Below the pieces are notes generated by a model. It ran no database searches and was not told the DNA's origin. It saw nothing but the letters and a program-made list of their open reading frames with translations. Position numbers and translations under genes: made by a program. A DNA stretch of 64,000 nucleotides from contig NC_033622.1 of the NCBI RefSeq assembly GCF_001540865.1, positions 8,536,200-8,600,199 of the forward strand, read 5' to 3'. How positions within the stretch are numbered: position 1 is the stretch's first letter; each line of letters begins with the position of its first letter. The DNA is from Ananas comosus (Eukaryota > Streptophyta > Magnoliopsida > Poales > Bromeliaceae). Below are positions 47,334 to 58,378 of the stretch, one piece after another.

Positions 47334-48624
47334 ACCCCAACCGCTCCTCTTTCATTCACAGCATTGAGAATACACTCCTCTCTCATTTCTTTCCCTCTCT
47401 CTCTAAGAACTCTCCCCCAAAGTGAAAGGAGGAGATCAAGAGGAGGATTTGAAGGAGATTTGGAGTTTTGAAGTGTCTAGGGCTCTCTTACAAGGTGGAG
47501 CTTGGAGTGCTTTTGGGCTAAGGTGAGGTTTCTTGTAAGAACTAGGTTGGGGTGCGGTTTTATACCCCAGAATACTTGTTTTGATCTTCTTACATGAGGG
47601 GAAATCTAGTAGAGACCATGAAACTCATGAAAATCCATGTTTGTCCATGAGCTCTCATGGTAGATTTCTACGGTTTACTTTAAGTGCCCTAAGAATGGTC
47701 CAAATTATCTAGAAATAGTTTTAGAGGGATTTCTAGATGATAATAAGCTTACTTTTGCTTATCTTAGAGATCAATATGGCATATATTGCTATATGACATT
47801 GTTAGGGCACCAAAAATTGGGGTTTTTGTTCTAGATTGGTTTAAAGATAAATTGACCTTATAGAAACTAAATTAGGGGTATTTTTAACTCGTTGGCAGAC
47901 TCGGTTCGAAGATCCAAAGAGTCTACGCAAAGATATTGGAGAAAAAGCCTAATTTGGCTTTGTTTTGCGCAGTTAAGAGAAATAGCGTCCAAAAATTACG
48001 AGATTTGAATTGTAACACCTTTGCAACCATACGAGGTGGGTGGTACTTTCCGAAATCCTTGAATTTTTTTTTATTTTATTTCTAAAGTGTCATTTATTGA
48101 GCATATGTATGTATATGATCTTCATGCATTGTAGGGTGAGTGAGTGTATATGATTGCATGCTTTGAGTATAAGATGCATATAAAAATATTGTGAATTGTT
48201 GAGAACATGCAAAACCCTATGTATGCATGAATGATGACAAAGACCCAAATGAGGTAAAGAACAAAATGACATTATGACATACGGATTGTGTGGCATTGGT
48301 GAATACAATGAATACTAGAGTTGGACTCTTAGTAGAGTGGCATTAGTGAATGCATTGAATGCTAGAGATGAACACCTAGTGTGTGGCATTAAAGTGTAAG
48401 ATATTGATTCCCTATTGTATTGAACCACTTTTAGTCAAAAGGACCAAAGCGTGGCGAGAGAGATACTTGGACATGTTTCATTTGACATTCCAATGATGTT
48501 GGAAGGGTTAAAATTGAACTCCAAGTGAGATAATTGAGTATTAGCATTGCTCGGCGCGAAGTAGAAGTCGAACAAGTGCTACACTGCAATCTGGGCATTA
48601 TGTAACCGATTAAACATTAGGGTG

Positions 48625-48805
48625 GTACCGGTACCCCGTAGCAGACTGAGAGTAGCAGCTCTCGGGTTTGCATATTTTTGCCTGTTAAACCGGTGACACC
48701 CCTGGTCTGTACCGGTACCAGATTAGCCACCCGAGAAGGCAGCTCTCGGGTTGGCTGTTGCGTAATCGTTAAACCGGTGACAAAAGTCACGCGTACCGGT
48801 ACCAA
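48625..48805. promoter_or_regulatory. Palindrome cluster in LTR E2
   Basis: Three gtaccggtac copies (ggtaccggtacccc, ctgtaccggtaccag, gcgtaccggtaccaag), about 230-410 bp into the LTR. Confidence 0.6.
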
Positions 48806-48878
48806 GTGCAGAAAACTGCAAATCGCAGTATATTGCAAATAGTAATTGTTGAGGGATTTTATTGCAATTATGGCAGCC

Positions 48879-48886
48879 TATAAATG
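48879..48886 (+). promoter_or_regulatory. Probable TATA box in LTR E2
   Basis: tataaatg, preceded by the same ggcagcc context as in E1 and about 80 bp after the palindrome cluster. Confidence 0.55.
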
Positions 48887-51800
48887 GACCCCATCACCCT
48901 CTCTTGTGTCCACAGCCAGAGAACACCTTTCTTCATCTTTTTTTTTCTCCTTTTCTCTCTCTAGAAGCTCTCTCAAGGGTGATAAAAGAGAAGGGATTGG
49001 TGAAGTTGAAGCAAGGAAGTGGATTTTCGTCTTTGACATTTTCTTCCTTGGCTTGTAGGAGTTGTGGAGGGGTAAGCTCTTGGAGCTTTAATGGTAGAAT
49101 TTTAGGGTTTGAGTTTTAAACTCTAGAATTGGTTTTAGTAGGACCCTTTGGTGCTAAATAGATGTTATTTGCTTGCATCGATGATCTTTATGGCGTATTC
49201 TTAGAAGATCGAATATCTAGGGTTCCGAAAAAGGGTTTTTGTTAAATTGAGATCTAAAGTTGGGATTGATCTCTTTTATACCTATCTGCTAGGTAGTAGA
49301 GCGCGCTGGTGAACTCGGTTCGGCGATCCGACGAGTAGGCGTGAAGATATTAAAGGAAAGCCTGTTTTTCGCATCGTTTGCCGCAGTCGAGAGAGATAGG
49401 CGGCGGAAAATTACGGAAGTTGGAGTCTTGGCATCACCAAAAGGTGGGCGGTGTCCATCCCGAAGCAGTTGAACTTTCTTCTATGTTCGAGTTGTTTATC
49501 ATAGCATATGTTCATATATATTGTTATCATGCATTATAGGTTGTGTTAAGTAGTTGTACTTCAATTCCTTGCATGTTTTCATAGTAGAAATCATATAGTG
49601 AGTTGAGCACTTGATTTAGTGGACACATGAGGATTGGGTCTTGACATGGAATCCTATAGTGCTGAGGAACAAAAGATGAACTTGGACATATAAATGAACT
49701 CAAAGAGTGGCATTTGGACTAGTGTAGTAGAAACACTATGACATGAACTTAAGTAGTAGCATGTGAACCAGAGAGTGGCATTTGGAGTAGTGTAGTGGAA
49801 ACACTTTGACATGAACTTAGGAATAAAGATGATTTCCTAAGTAGTAGCATGTGAACTAGTGCAACAGAGGCACTAACTACCCTCGAGTGAGAGGATTGGA
49901 TCGTACTCACATAGTCTGTGTAACCTTGGCGTGGTCGCTCCACCCCAAGTAGTGAGCTCCGGAGTAGATGTCGTGTTTGGGTAACATGATTACCGAGCAG
50001 GCGGTCTCGGGTGTTTGTAGCGCAGAGTCTACTCACCGGCGAGATTTGAGATGTGAGTTTGTGCGTAACCTTTTGGTTAGCCGAGATCAGATTGGACATT
50101 AGACATAGTACTTGATAGTAGGTTTCACTACTATGTAATCATTTCCTTTATATCATGCAGATTGAGACATAGTATTATGTTAGTAGAGTACATTACTATA
50201 TTCATGCATTCATTCTGTATATTGAGGCATAGGAGCATTTTGTAAGTTTTGGTACTATGTAGCAGCTTAATTTTCATATCTATCTATCTATCTACTTATG
50301 CCTGCTTAGACCTAGTGGGAAGATCGGCGGAGTCGGCGGCCGAACCCATTGGGAACTATTCGTAGTTCTCAACCCACTTTGGTTACAGGGCCGAGTTCGA
50401 GCGGACCGGGCGAGGACTGGGGTAAGGGCATAGCACCCTAGTTAGCTAGCAACTTTCCTTTATGCATTAGTACATCTTGTATAGATGAGAGGACTCGATG
50501 TATATGTATTTTGGAGAGTTGTGATGAAAAATATAAACTCGATGTATATGTTGAATGGAATTGTAATAGCTAGAGTTTTCTCTCTTTTGTTGATTGCTTG
50601 TGTTAGTACTTGCTTAAATCATGTATGAGGTTATTATTTCTTGGGCAACTGTTTATATGCATGATCTCGTTGTTGTTAGCCTTGGGCGGGCAGGGGAGAC
50701 TCTATCCGTTCGGCGTCTGATCGACGTACCCGAACCGACCAAATTGGCGGTCGCGGGGCGTGACATTAAAGAGTCATGAATACTAGTGTTAAAAGAGTGA
50801 CATTAATGAGTATTGAATGCTAGAAAGAACACTTAGTGTGTGTGTGGCACAATGAAAGTTAAAGAATACAAATAAAGTGAGATAGTTGACATTATGACAT
50901 AACAACCTTATAGTTAAGGGTCATATGAGCATTGCATCCTTATAGTTAAGGATTGGATTAAACTTGGAATTCTTATAGTTAAGGATTGATCATACTCACC
51001 TATAAGTCTTGGCTCGAGGGTGGTAGCTCCCCCTCGAGCGATGAGCTCCGGAGTAGGCATTACTCGGTCGTAGCGAGTATCTCCCCAGAGGACGGTCCCG
51101 TCGGGTCGTAGAGAGTATCTTCCCGATAGTAGGGATTTGAGTTGGTGAGTCTATTGAGGGCGAAACCTACGGGCTAGTCAAGAGATTGAGCAATGGAATT
51201 GTGATCTTGCATGCATCATGAGCATTCTATTTCAGCATCCTTGAGATTATATCTTGTTCAGACATATTAGCTGCATTTGCTTAGTTGGTTACTATTTATT
51301 CGTTATTCTTCTATTATGCCTGATTTAGACCTAGTTGGAAAGTCGGCGAGGTCGGCGACCGAACCCACTGTAAACTTTGTTGTAGTTCTCACCCACTATT
51401 TCCACAGAGCCGGGACTGAGTGAGCCGGCCGACGATTGCGGTAAAGGTATCGCACCATAGACAGGGACCACCCGAGATGGTTTTCATACTTGCTTCGTTG
51501 CATACCCTATATATCATCTTTTGTATTTGATGATTTTAGTATTATGAACGATGTAAAAGAGCTTATTTTTAAATGTAAAAGCTTAAGTTTTTGGATGAAA
51601 ACATGTTATGTAATTTTGGGAGATCATGTGATGTAAAAAGAAGTGATGAAAAGAATGTAAATGTAACATGTGGTTGAAAGCATGTAAGTGATTAAAAGTT
51701 AATTATTGTACTTGTATAATGTGTAGTTTAGTACTCTCACTTTAGGCTATTGCTTGCCCTCGTGCAAGCCATGTATATCTTTGTTCCGTTGTGTAGAATT

Positions 51801-51922
51801 CATATATACATGATTTATACTTGTGTTGAGCCTTGGGCGGACAGGAGAGGTGCTGTCCGTTCGGCGTCTGTTCGACGTGCCCGAACCGACCAAATAGGCC
51901 AGTCCCGGGGTGTGGCATTTCC

Positions 51923-51942
51923 GCTGCGGCCCAAGCATGACA
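51923..51942 (+). repeat. Element A 3' LTR, last part
   Basis: Only 20 bp, ending agcatgaca, a worn form of the ggggcgtgaca end seen in related LTRs. It joins to 46842 when E1 is removed. Confidence 0.65.
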
Positions 51943-52165
51943 CATTCAAAATACATATTCAAATATAATATTAAACATTCACGTCATATAATAGCGATAT
52001 CCAATTATGAAAAACAAAATAAAAAATTTCTAAAAGATTAAAAAAGAAAAGATAATTCCATTGCTCAAAAATCCATAAGCCTAAGAGGCTAAAGTTAAAA
52101 ATACTAATTGATAGAAAAATAAAACAAAAGGTTTCTAAAAAGTAAAGAAAAAAACAGTTCCTTTG

Positions 52166-52263
52166 CCCAACAACCAACAAGATCTAAGAGAGTAAAGTTA
52201 AAAATACTAATTAANCCAACAACCAACAAGATCTAAGAGAGTAAAGTTAAAAATACTAATTAA
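52166..52263. repeat. Exact duplication flanking a single N
   Basis: About 47 bp starting ccaacaaccaacaag occur on both sides of the N at 52215. This is the pattern of a contig join where overlapping ends were not merged. Confidence 0.85.
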
Positions 52264-52586
52264 GAGAAAAATAAAAGAAAAGTTTCTTAAATTTTTTTTT
52301 AAAAAAAAATATAGTTTCACTGCCCGACAACCCATAAGAAATAAAAAACTAAACTTAAAAAATAAGAAAAAAAAGACATATATGAAGAATAAAAAAAACC
52401 CACATCAAAGAAGAAACTTTAATTCTCAATTTTTTTTTAAAAAAAAATCCTCATCTTTTGTCCTCTTAGTTTGAGATTGTGGTTCTTGGAGAGAAAGCAA
52501 CAAGCCAAAATATCCTCTTAACCTCTTGGAGAAGAATTAATAAGAGATTACACAAGTCTTACAACCATTTCCCTAGTTCCCTTTTG

Positions 52587-52785
52587 AGATTTTGACTATT
52601 AGGATTTGAAGAGGGGTTGGGAAGTGAGAAGGTTTTGAAGCAGTTTTCTTTTGAGATTTTAACTATTAGGGTTTGGACAGGGCTTGGGAAATGAGAAAGT
52701 TTTGAAGTAGTTCTTTTTTGAGATTTTAACTATTAGGGTTTGGAGAGGGCTTAGGAAATGGAAAGGTTTTGAAGTTTGAAATTAG
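52587..52785. repeat. Tandem repeat (about 66 bp, three copies)
   Basis: Three units each holding gattttaactattagggtt followed by a ggcttgggaaatgag-type segment, with minor differences. Confidence 0.75.
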
Positions 52786-53334
52786 GGTTTGAATTATAAA
52801 AATATATGTATTTTGGTTTAGGTTATAAAAGTGTAAGTATTTTTTTGCCATTTAGATTCAAATCTAATAATTTGAATTTTTTATATATTATACCAAATTA
52901 AATTTATTAGGGTTCGGGTTCGGGTTCGGGTTCAGATTTGAGTTCGGTTCCGGTGCGGGTTTTTTATAATATCGATACCCGAATCCGAACCCGTCGGATT
53001 TTTTTTATATATATATCCATACCCGAATCCATATCTATTTACATCGGATAAAATCCGGTTCGTTTGGATTTGGATTCGGATAAAATTCGAGTATTTGTAT
53101 CCATTTACATCCTAGGCATACTAACTTTTAAATTATGGTTTTTTTTCAGTCGCTAGTAAGTCTCCTTATACCAGAAATCACCTCAAAATTTACTTTATGT
53201 GTATATTATTATTGAGAAGTTAGGTAAGAGAACTTATTTTTGTGAATTATAAGCAAGAAACCTTATTTTGTAAATGTAAGAGCAACAATTCAATTACTTA
53301 AAACTCGTATAAAGAAAAATAACTATCGAGTGTA

Positions 53335-53337
<3 letters not shown>

Positions 53338-53389
<52 letters not shown>

Positions 53390-53398
53390 ATATATATA
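53338..53398. repeat. (TA)n microsatellite
   Basis: Long alternating TA run with one break (ttatata). Confidence 0.9.
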
Positions 53399-53670
53399 CT
53401 ATATATTAGAATTAGGACTGGAATATTATTAATAGTAAAACGGCTCTTTTTTGCTATCAAGATTTTTTAACCTTGGATGAAAAAATGTGTAGGGTTCAGG
53501 ATGATATTACGTTCGTAGAGTGAGTGATCCCCCTAGGTGAAGTGCGTCCCCAGGTCCGGTTATATGTATTATAACTAAAATGGTTAGAAATTAATGAAAA
53601 GAGTGATCCAAAGGCTAAAAAAGACTGTGTAGCAACAATGAATTTTGCTATTAATATACCTAGTCCAACT

Positions 53671-53720
53671 CTCTCTCTCTCTCTCTCTCCTCCTCTCTCT
53701 CTCTCTCTCTCTCTCTTCTC
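53671..53720. repeat. (CT)n microsatellite
   Basis: Two (CT)n runs separated by cctc, followed by an interrupted TA stretch before the MITE at 53757. Confidence 0.85.
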
Positions 53721-53756
53721 TTCTTCTATATATATTATATATATATTATATTATAT

Positions 53757-54302
53757 AGTTTGACTGCGGCTACATCTGGTAGTAAACTGTTCGTTTACTA
53801 CTGATTTGCTTTGATGATAGAGCTTTCAATCGAACGATCGCACTGTTGAACATGATCTAGACCATTTAATATTATCTAGAAATCAAATTTAATGATATTT
53901 TGGCGATCACTAAACTCAACGATCAAAGCGTCACAAAAATCTATAATTTTAATGGCCGATATGGTGCTTTGCTGCGTTTAACGATATAGAAGAGTTCAAA
54001 TCAACCAAATTCTTGTTAAAAAAATTCTTTAAACTATTTAAATAGGATCTAGATTCTAGATCTCAAATATAAAAATTGTATCATCACTTTTTGGAAGGAT
54101 ATTCATTTCCAGGCCATTCATTTTTCTTTCACTTGATGGATAGAGAACAAATCGAAAATGTGTTGAAATTTGATTTTCAGATAGTTTAAATAGTTTAGAT
54201 CATGTTTAACGGTGTCGATCATTCAATTTGGAAGCTCTATCATCGAAAAACAAATCGGTAGTAAACCGAGCCGTTTACTACCGATAGTATTCTAGCAAAA
54301 AC
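53757..54302. mobile_element. Micron-like foldback MITE, copy 2
   Basis: About 546 bp. The end ccgatagtattctagc matches the relatives at 54378-54921 and 56080-56621; the left end is more worn. Both halves carry inverted copies of a segment with gatgatagagctttc. It is flanked by TA and CT runs and is non-coding. Confidence 0.7.
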
Positions 54303-54377
54303 TCTCTCTCTTCTCTTCTCTCTCTCTCTCTTCTTCTCTCTCTCTCTTATATATATAATTATATATATATATATATA

Positions 54378-54918
54378 GAGTTGAGCTAGAATACTATCAA
54401 TAGTAAACGGGCTCCGTTGCCACCCATTTGTTTTCGATGATAGAGCCTCCAAATCGTCGATCGGCACCGTTGAACATAATATATACCATTTGAAGTGTTT
54501 AGAAATCAAATTTCAAATCTTTTTGACATCATTTGCCTAAGGATCAAAGGGTTTCAAATTTTAGAATTTTAATGGTCGATATGAGGCGTTTTCTCATTTA
54601 ACGGCGTAAAGATATCCAAATCAATTGAATTTTTGTTAGAAAATTCTTTAAACTATTTAAAACAAGATCTATACTCTTGATCTTGATTACAAGACTCCTA
54701 TCATCATTTTGTAAAGAATATTCATTTTCAGCCGTTCATTTTTGTGTCCACTTGATGAATAAGAGAACAATATAAAAAATGTATGAAATTTGATGTCTAA
54801 ACACTTCAAGTGGGATAGATCATGTTCAATAGTGTCGATCATCGATTTGGAGGCTCCATCATCGAAAACAAATAGGAGGCAACGGAGCTCGTTTGCTATC
54901 GATAGTATTCTAGCTCAA

Positions 54919-54921
<3 letters not shown>
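54378..54921. mobile_element. Micron-like foldback MITE, copy 3
   Basis: Ends gagttgagctagaatac and gtattctagctcaactc are perfect inverted repeats. The outer region of roughly 150 bp on each side folds back imperfectly (gatagagcctccaaatc against gatttggaggctccatc). (TA)n flanks on the left, (CT)n(TA)n on the right. Confidence 0.8.
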
Positions 54922-54955
<34 letters not shown>

Positions 54956-55180
54956 GAGTCCGGCTATGGTGCTTGTAAAAGCACCAAGCACTTGGTGCTT
55001 GTAAATTTTTTACTGTTAGATCTACTTCTCGGATCGTTTTCAACCATTAGATTATACTATTCAACCAACCACCCACTCAACCCTAGGGGGCCTACATCAC
55101 CCTAACCGCATATCTCTTAATCCAATGGCTACAAATCTACAAGCATCAATTACTTGGTACTTTTAAAAGCATAGGAGCTC

Positions 55181-55184
<4 letters not shown>
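54956..55184 (-). mobile_element. Micron-like MITE, copy 4 (partner of 7971-8195)
   Basis: Starts gagtccggctatggtgctt and ends gcataggagctcaatt. As a reverse complement it matches 7971-8195 through the core (ctattcaaccaaccaccc). It is flanked by (TA)n on both sides. Confidence 0.78.

Positions 55185-55186
<2 letters not shown>

Positions 55187-55237
<51 letters not shown>
55187..55237. repeat. (TA)n microsatellite between MITEs
   Basis: About 50 bp of uninterrupted TA repeat between two elements. Confidence 0.9.
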
Positions 55238-55239
<2 letters not shown>

Positions 55240-55482
55240 CTGGGGCTACTATACTCATATGAGTATAGAGCCCTTTGTGCTCATAAGTTTTCAACCGTTC
55301 GGATGAAAAAATGTGCGGTTAGGATGAGAGTGGTTACGGTTAGATTGATAGTGAGCCCCTAGGGTTGAGTGGGTGGTTGGTTGAATAGTATAATCTAACG
55401 GGTGAAAATGGGGTAGATCTAACGGTTAAAAACTTATGAGTACAAGAGGCTCTATACTCATAAGAGTATAGTAGCCGGACTC
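55238..55482 (+). mobile_element. Micron-like MITE, copy 5
   Basis: Ends ggctggggctactatactc and gagtatagtagccggactc are inverted. The core (gggtggttggttgaatagta) is shared with 7971-8195, but the outer 40 bp are different, so two end types share one core. Confidence 0.75.
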
Positions 55483-55498
55483 TATATATATATATATA

Positions 55499-56036
55499 GT
55501 ACGTCTCCTATACTTTCGAAAGTAAGGAGAGCTCCGTACTTGTAAGTTATTTTCGATGATAGGACATTCGATTCGACGATCGGCTCCGTTAAGTATAATC
55601 TACTCTATTGGAACTATCTAGAAACCAAATTTTATAATTTTTTGACATTAATTACCAAGCGATCAAAAGGTCTCAAAAATGACTATTTTAACGGCCGATG
55701 TGGCATGTTTTTAAGTTCAACGGTGTAGAAGTATCCAAATTACATAAAAATTTAATAAAAAATTCTACTTAATATCAATATCAAGATCAATATTTCCGAT
55801 TTGAAATTTAGTCCTTTATCACTATTTTTTATGAAATTTTTATTTTCGGCCCTTCATTTTGAGGTTACTCGTTCACTAGATAAACGAAGTCAAAAAATTA
55901 TGAAATTTGGTTTCTAGATAGTTCCAATAGCGTAGATCAAGTTTAACGGAACCGATCGCTGAATCGGATATCTCATCATCGAAAATAACTTACAAGCAAC
56001 GGAGGCCTCCGTACTTTCGAAAGCATAGGAGCCTAG

Positions 56037-56040
<4 letters not shown>
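55499..56040. mobile_element. Micron-like foldback MITE, copy 6
   Basis: Ends agtacgtctcctatacttt and gcataggagcctagctct are inverted apart from changes near the tips; ctttcgaaag occurs near both ends. The inside resembles the 54378 and 56080 elements (gacatt...gatcaaa, atgaaatttg). Confidence 0.72.
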
Positions 56041-56079
<39 letters not shown>

Positions 56080-56082
<3 letters not shown>

Positions 56083-56621
56083 GGGCTAGAATACTATCGA
56101 TAGCAAACCGGTACTTTTGCCACCCGTTTATTTTTGATGATAGAGCCTCCAAATCGACGATCAGTACCGTTCAATATGATAAATACCACTTGAAGTGTTT
56201 AGAAATCAAATTTCAAATCTTTTCGACACCATTTGCCTATTGATCAAAGGGTTTCAAAATTTGTAATTTTAATGGTTGATATGAGGCGTTTTCTCGTTTA
56301 ACGGCGTAAAGATATCCAAATCAATTGAATTTTTGTTAGAAAATTTTTTAAGCTAATTAAAACAAGATCTATACTCTTGATCTTGATTACAAGACTCCTA
56401 TCATCATTTTTTTAAGAATATTCATTTTTGGCCATTCATTTTTGTGTCTACTCGATGGATAAGAGAACAATATCGAAAATATATGAAATTTGATTTCTAA
56501 ATACTTTAAATGGTATAGATCATGTTCAACGGTGTCGATCATCAATTTGGAGGCTCCATCATAAAAAACAAATGCATGGCAAAAGTGCCGGTTTGCTATT
56601 GATAGTATTCTAGCTCAACTC
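56080..56621. mobile_element. Micron-like foldback MITE, copy 7
   Basis: Ends gttgggctagaatactatc and gatagtattctagctcaac; closely similar to 54378-54921 over its whole length. It is flanked by (TA)n at 56041-56079 and at 56622-56634. Confidence 0.8.
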
Positions 56622-56634
56622 TATATATATATAT

Positions 56635-58378
56635 ATCATTGTAAATCTTACATTTCTTTCATCTTAAGATTCACAATATTTTTTAAAATTTTTTAATTTT
56701 AAAGAATATTAATATAATTATTGAAAAATTATAGATTTTTGGATAGATAGAACATAATGTTACACCCCCCCCCTCCACAAATTATTGCAAGTCCTCGCGA
56801 TCAATCAATGGGAAGCGGCACTCAGGGTCAGAGACTCGCGGTTGATCTTAACCGCCTAAAACCTGGCTTAATCACTCAGCGCAGAGTACTGTTTGTTGTA
56901 CAAGGGACAACGTGCGTACGTGGAGAGAGTTCAGTTCCAAGAAGGCCACGACAAGTGTGGTTCTTCTTCCCGGCCCTGTGCCTCCTCTTTCTCTCTCTTC
57001 CATTATGTGTCTCTTTTTATCTCTCTCTTTTCCTTTGTGATGATCATCTTTATCTTCTAACTCTTCTTCTTCTCCACCTCCAAGATGCGACACCCGAACC
57101 GGACTACTCCAGTCGTTTCCACCGCCCCCACAAAAAAAATATACCCGCATCTCCCAGTCCCCACTTCTCTTTTGGGTAAAGCTCTGATCCCATCGAATCC
57201 CCACTCCTCTTTTCTCTCATCCTATCTCTCTCTTAAACATATCTCTTTGGAAAATGCTATATAAGCGCACAACTAGCATTTGACGTAAAAATTTCTAGTT
57301 ATATTGCTAATGTCGTGTCTTCAAAACCAATTAAAAAGTTTTTCTATAATTTATTCATTCCATCATAATTTTAAGATAAATATTTTTATTTTTCTTTTCT
57401 CTCATAAGTGGATATACAATTGGTTGGTGATAGATAATGTGGTGTAAGTATTACATGGTAAATCTTTTTCACTTGATGTGCCTGTGAGTGTTTTTGTGCT
57501 TTGATTGGCACAATCAGCAGCAGTGGGCTAGCTGCTAATTGGATCCGACCCTTAATTCATGTTGAACTCGGCGACTGCAAATTTCATCCGACTTTTAATC
57601 CAATTGAAATTTTAATTTACATTTTAGTCTGTGAAATGACCGTTGTACTTTAAAAACTTAAACCGTTAGAAAACGATATTTATATATTTTTACATTTAAC
57701 ACTCCTCTCGCGTCTGAATCTAGTATCATGTGAAACGATTATTGTACTATAAAAATTTAAGCAGTTAGAGAATGACATTTATATATTTTTATATTTAACA
57801 CGGTCTGCTCTACCTCCTTTGCCGCATTATTACTGCGTTCGCGCCCATCGCCTCAATACATTCTTCTCGTGGCACACTCCACGATACGAATTAAACACAT
57901 ACATTTAACTCCCTCGTATATGAGCACATGAGGGATAATATTGGGTGTGGTGAGGGTTGGGGCTCTTTTTACAATTAGGTGGTATTGATAAGGAGGCTCT
58001 CCCTTTCCTACTTTTTATCCCGTCACCCCGAAAATCACCTATTAGCTGCTTTTTCTCTTTTGCTGCTTTCTCAACTCATTGGTTACACAACACCACGTCG
58101 TCCTTTAATTACCGTTTGGTTCTCTGTGATTCCCTTATGCCTCCCTTTCGGTCCTCTCGTTTCTCCTCCACTACACACTTTTCTTTTGTTCGACACCACA
58201 TTTTTGCAGTGTTGCGGTCCTCTTCTTATAGAAAGTAGACTCATATACGTAATACGAGTGCAGATCATCTGGGACATGTACACTAGCTATATAGTCTCAT
58301 TTCAAGAAACAATGGGAGAGACGGATGGTGGGTGTATATGTTAGCAATTCTAGTAGGAAAGAGCCCCACTACCAAGAA
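56635..58378 (+). other. Upstream region of the sulfate transporter gene
   Basis: Mixed AT-rich and pyrimidine-rich sequence. The open frames here (56757-57179 and 57957-58344) look like accidental products of CT-rich tracts. The last 200-400 bp should hold the promoter and 5' UTR, but no clear TATA box stands out. Confidence 0.5.

Larger units (their letters stand above)
48395..50765 (+). repeat. Solo LTR E2 nested in E1 (TSD ttaaa or ttaaag)
   Basis: About 2370 bp, from tgtaagatattg to cggggcgtgaca. ttaaag stands on both sides (48389-48394 and 50766-50771), one base longer than the usual five, so one base at an edge is ambiguous. Its first 150 bp resemble the start of E1 (ggaccaaagcg against gaccaaagtgt), so E1 and E2 are related families. 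Confidence 0.83.
46843..51917 (+). repeat. Solo LTR E1 (near-TSD cttcc/tttcc), split by E2
   Basis: The parts are 46843-48388 and 50766-51917, about 2.7 kb in all, from tgtaatataccgaaac to cggggtgtggca. The flanks cttcc (46838-46842) and tttcc (51918-51922) differ by one base. E2 interrupts it within a tandem array of about 47 bp (gtggcattagtgaat units, 48288-48394). Confidence 0.8.
17927..51942 (+). mobile_element. Element A: 5'-truncated Ty3-gypsy copy split by nested insertions
   Basis: The pieces are 17927-18278 (protease), 20979-20992, 25321-25921 (protease end, RT start, chromodomain tail, polypurine tract), and a 3' LTR in three parts (25922-27664, 46074-46842, 51923-51942). The LTR and gag before the protease are missing, and the left end is a bare truncation just after the ASH of the protease motif. 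Each interruption is bounded by a target duplication, and excising all of them restores one continuous protease frame and one LTR ending catgaca. Confidence 0.82.
51943..53330. other. AT-rich non-coding DNA with short repeats
   Basis: Contains a direct duplication around the N at 52215, a tandem array at 52587-52785 (unit about 66 bp with gagattttaactattaggg) and a gggttc array at 52912-52935 followed by a diverged inverted copy (acccgaatccg). No gene is seen. Confidence 0.6.

Noticed and set aside
52912..52935. Telomere-like gggttc array
   Set aside because: The plant telomere unit is tttaggg. This short array with a nearby diverged inverted copy is ordinary repeat text.
56757..57204. Open frames of 140 (plus) and 110 (minus) residues upstream of the sulfate transporter
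   Set aside because: They come from CT-rich tracts with low-complexity translation and no recognisable family.
58325..58378. Upstream in-frame ATG of the sulfate transporter as the start
   Set aside because: It adds 18 residues with no family similarity; the ATG at 58379 gives the expected N-terminal length.
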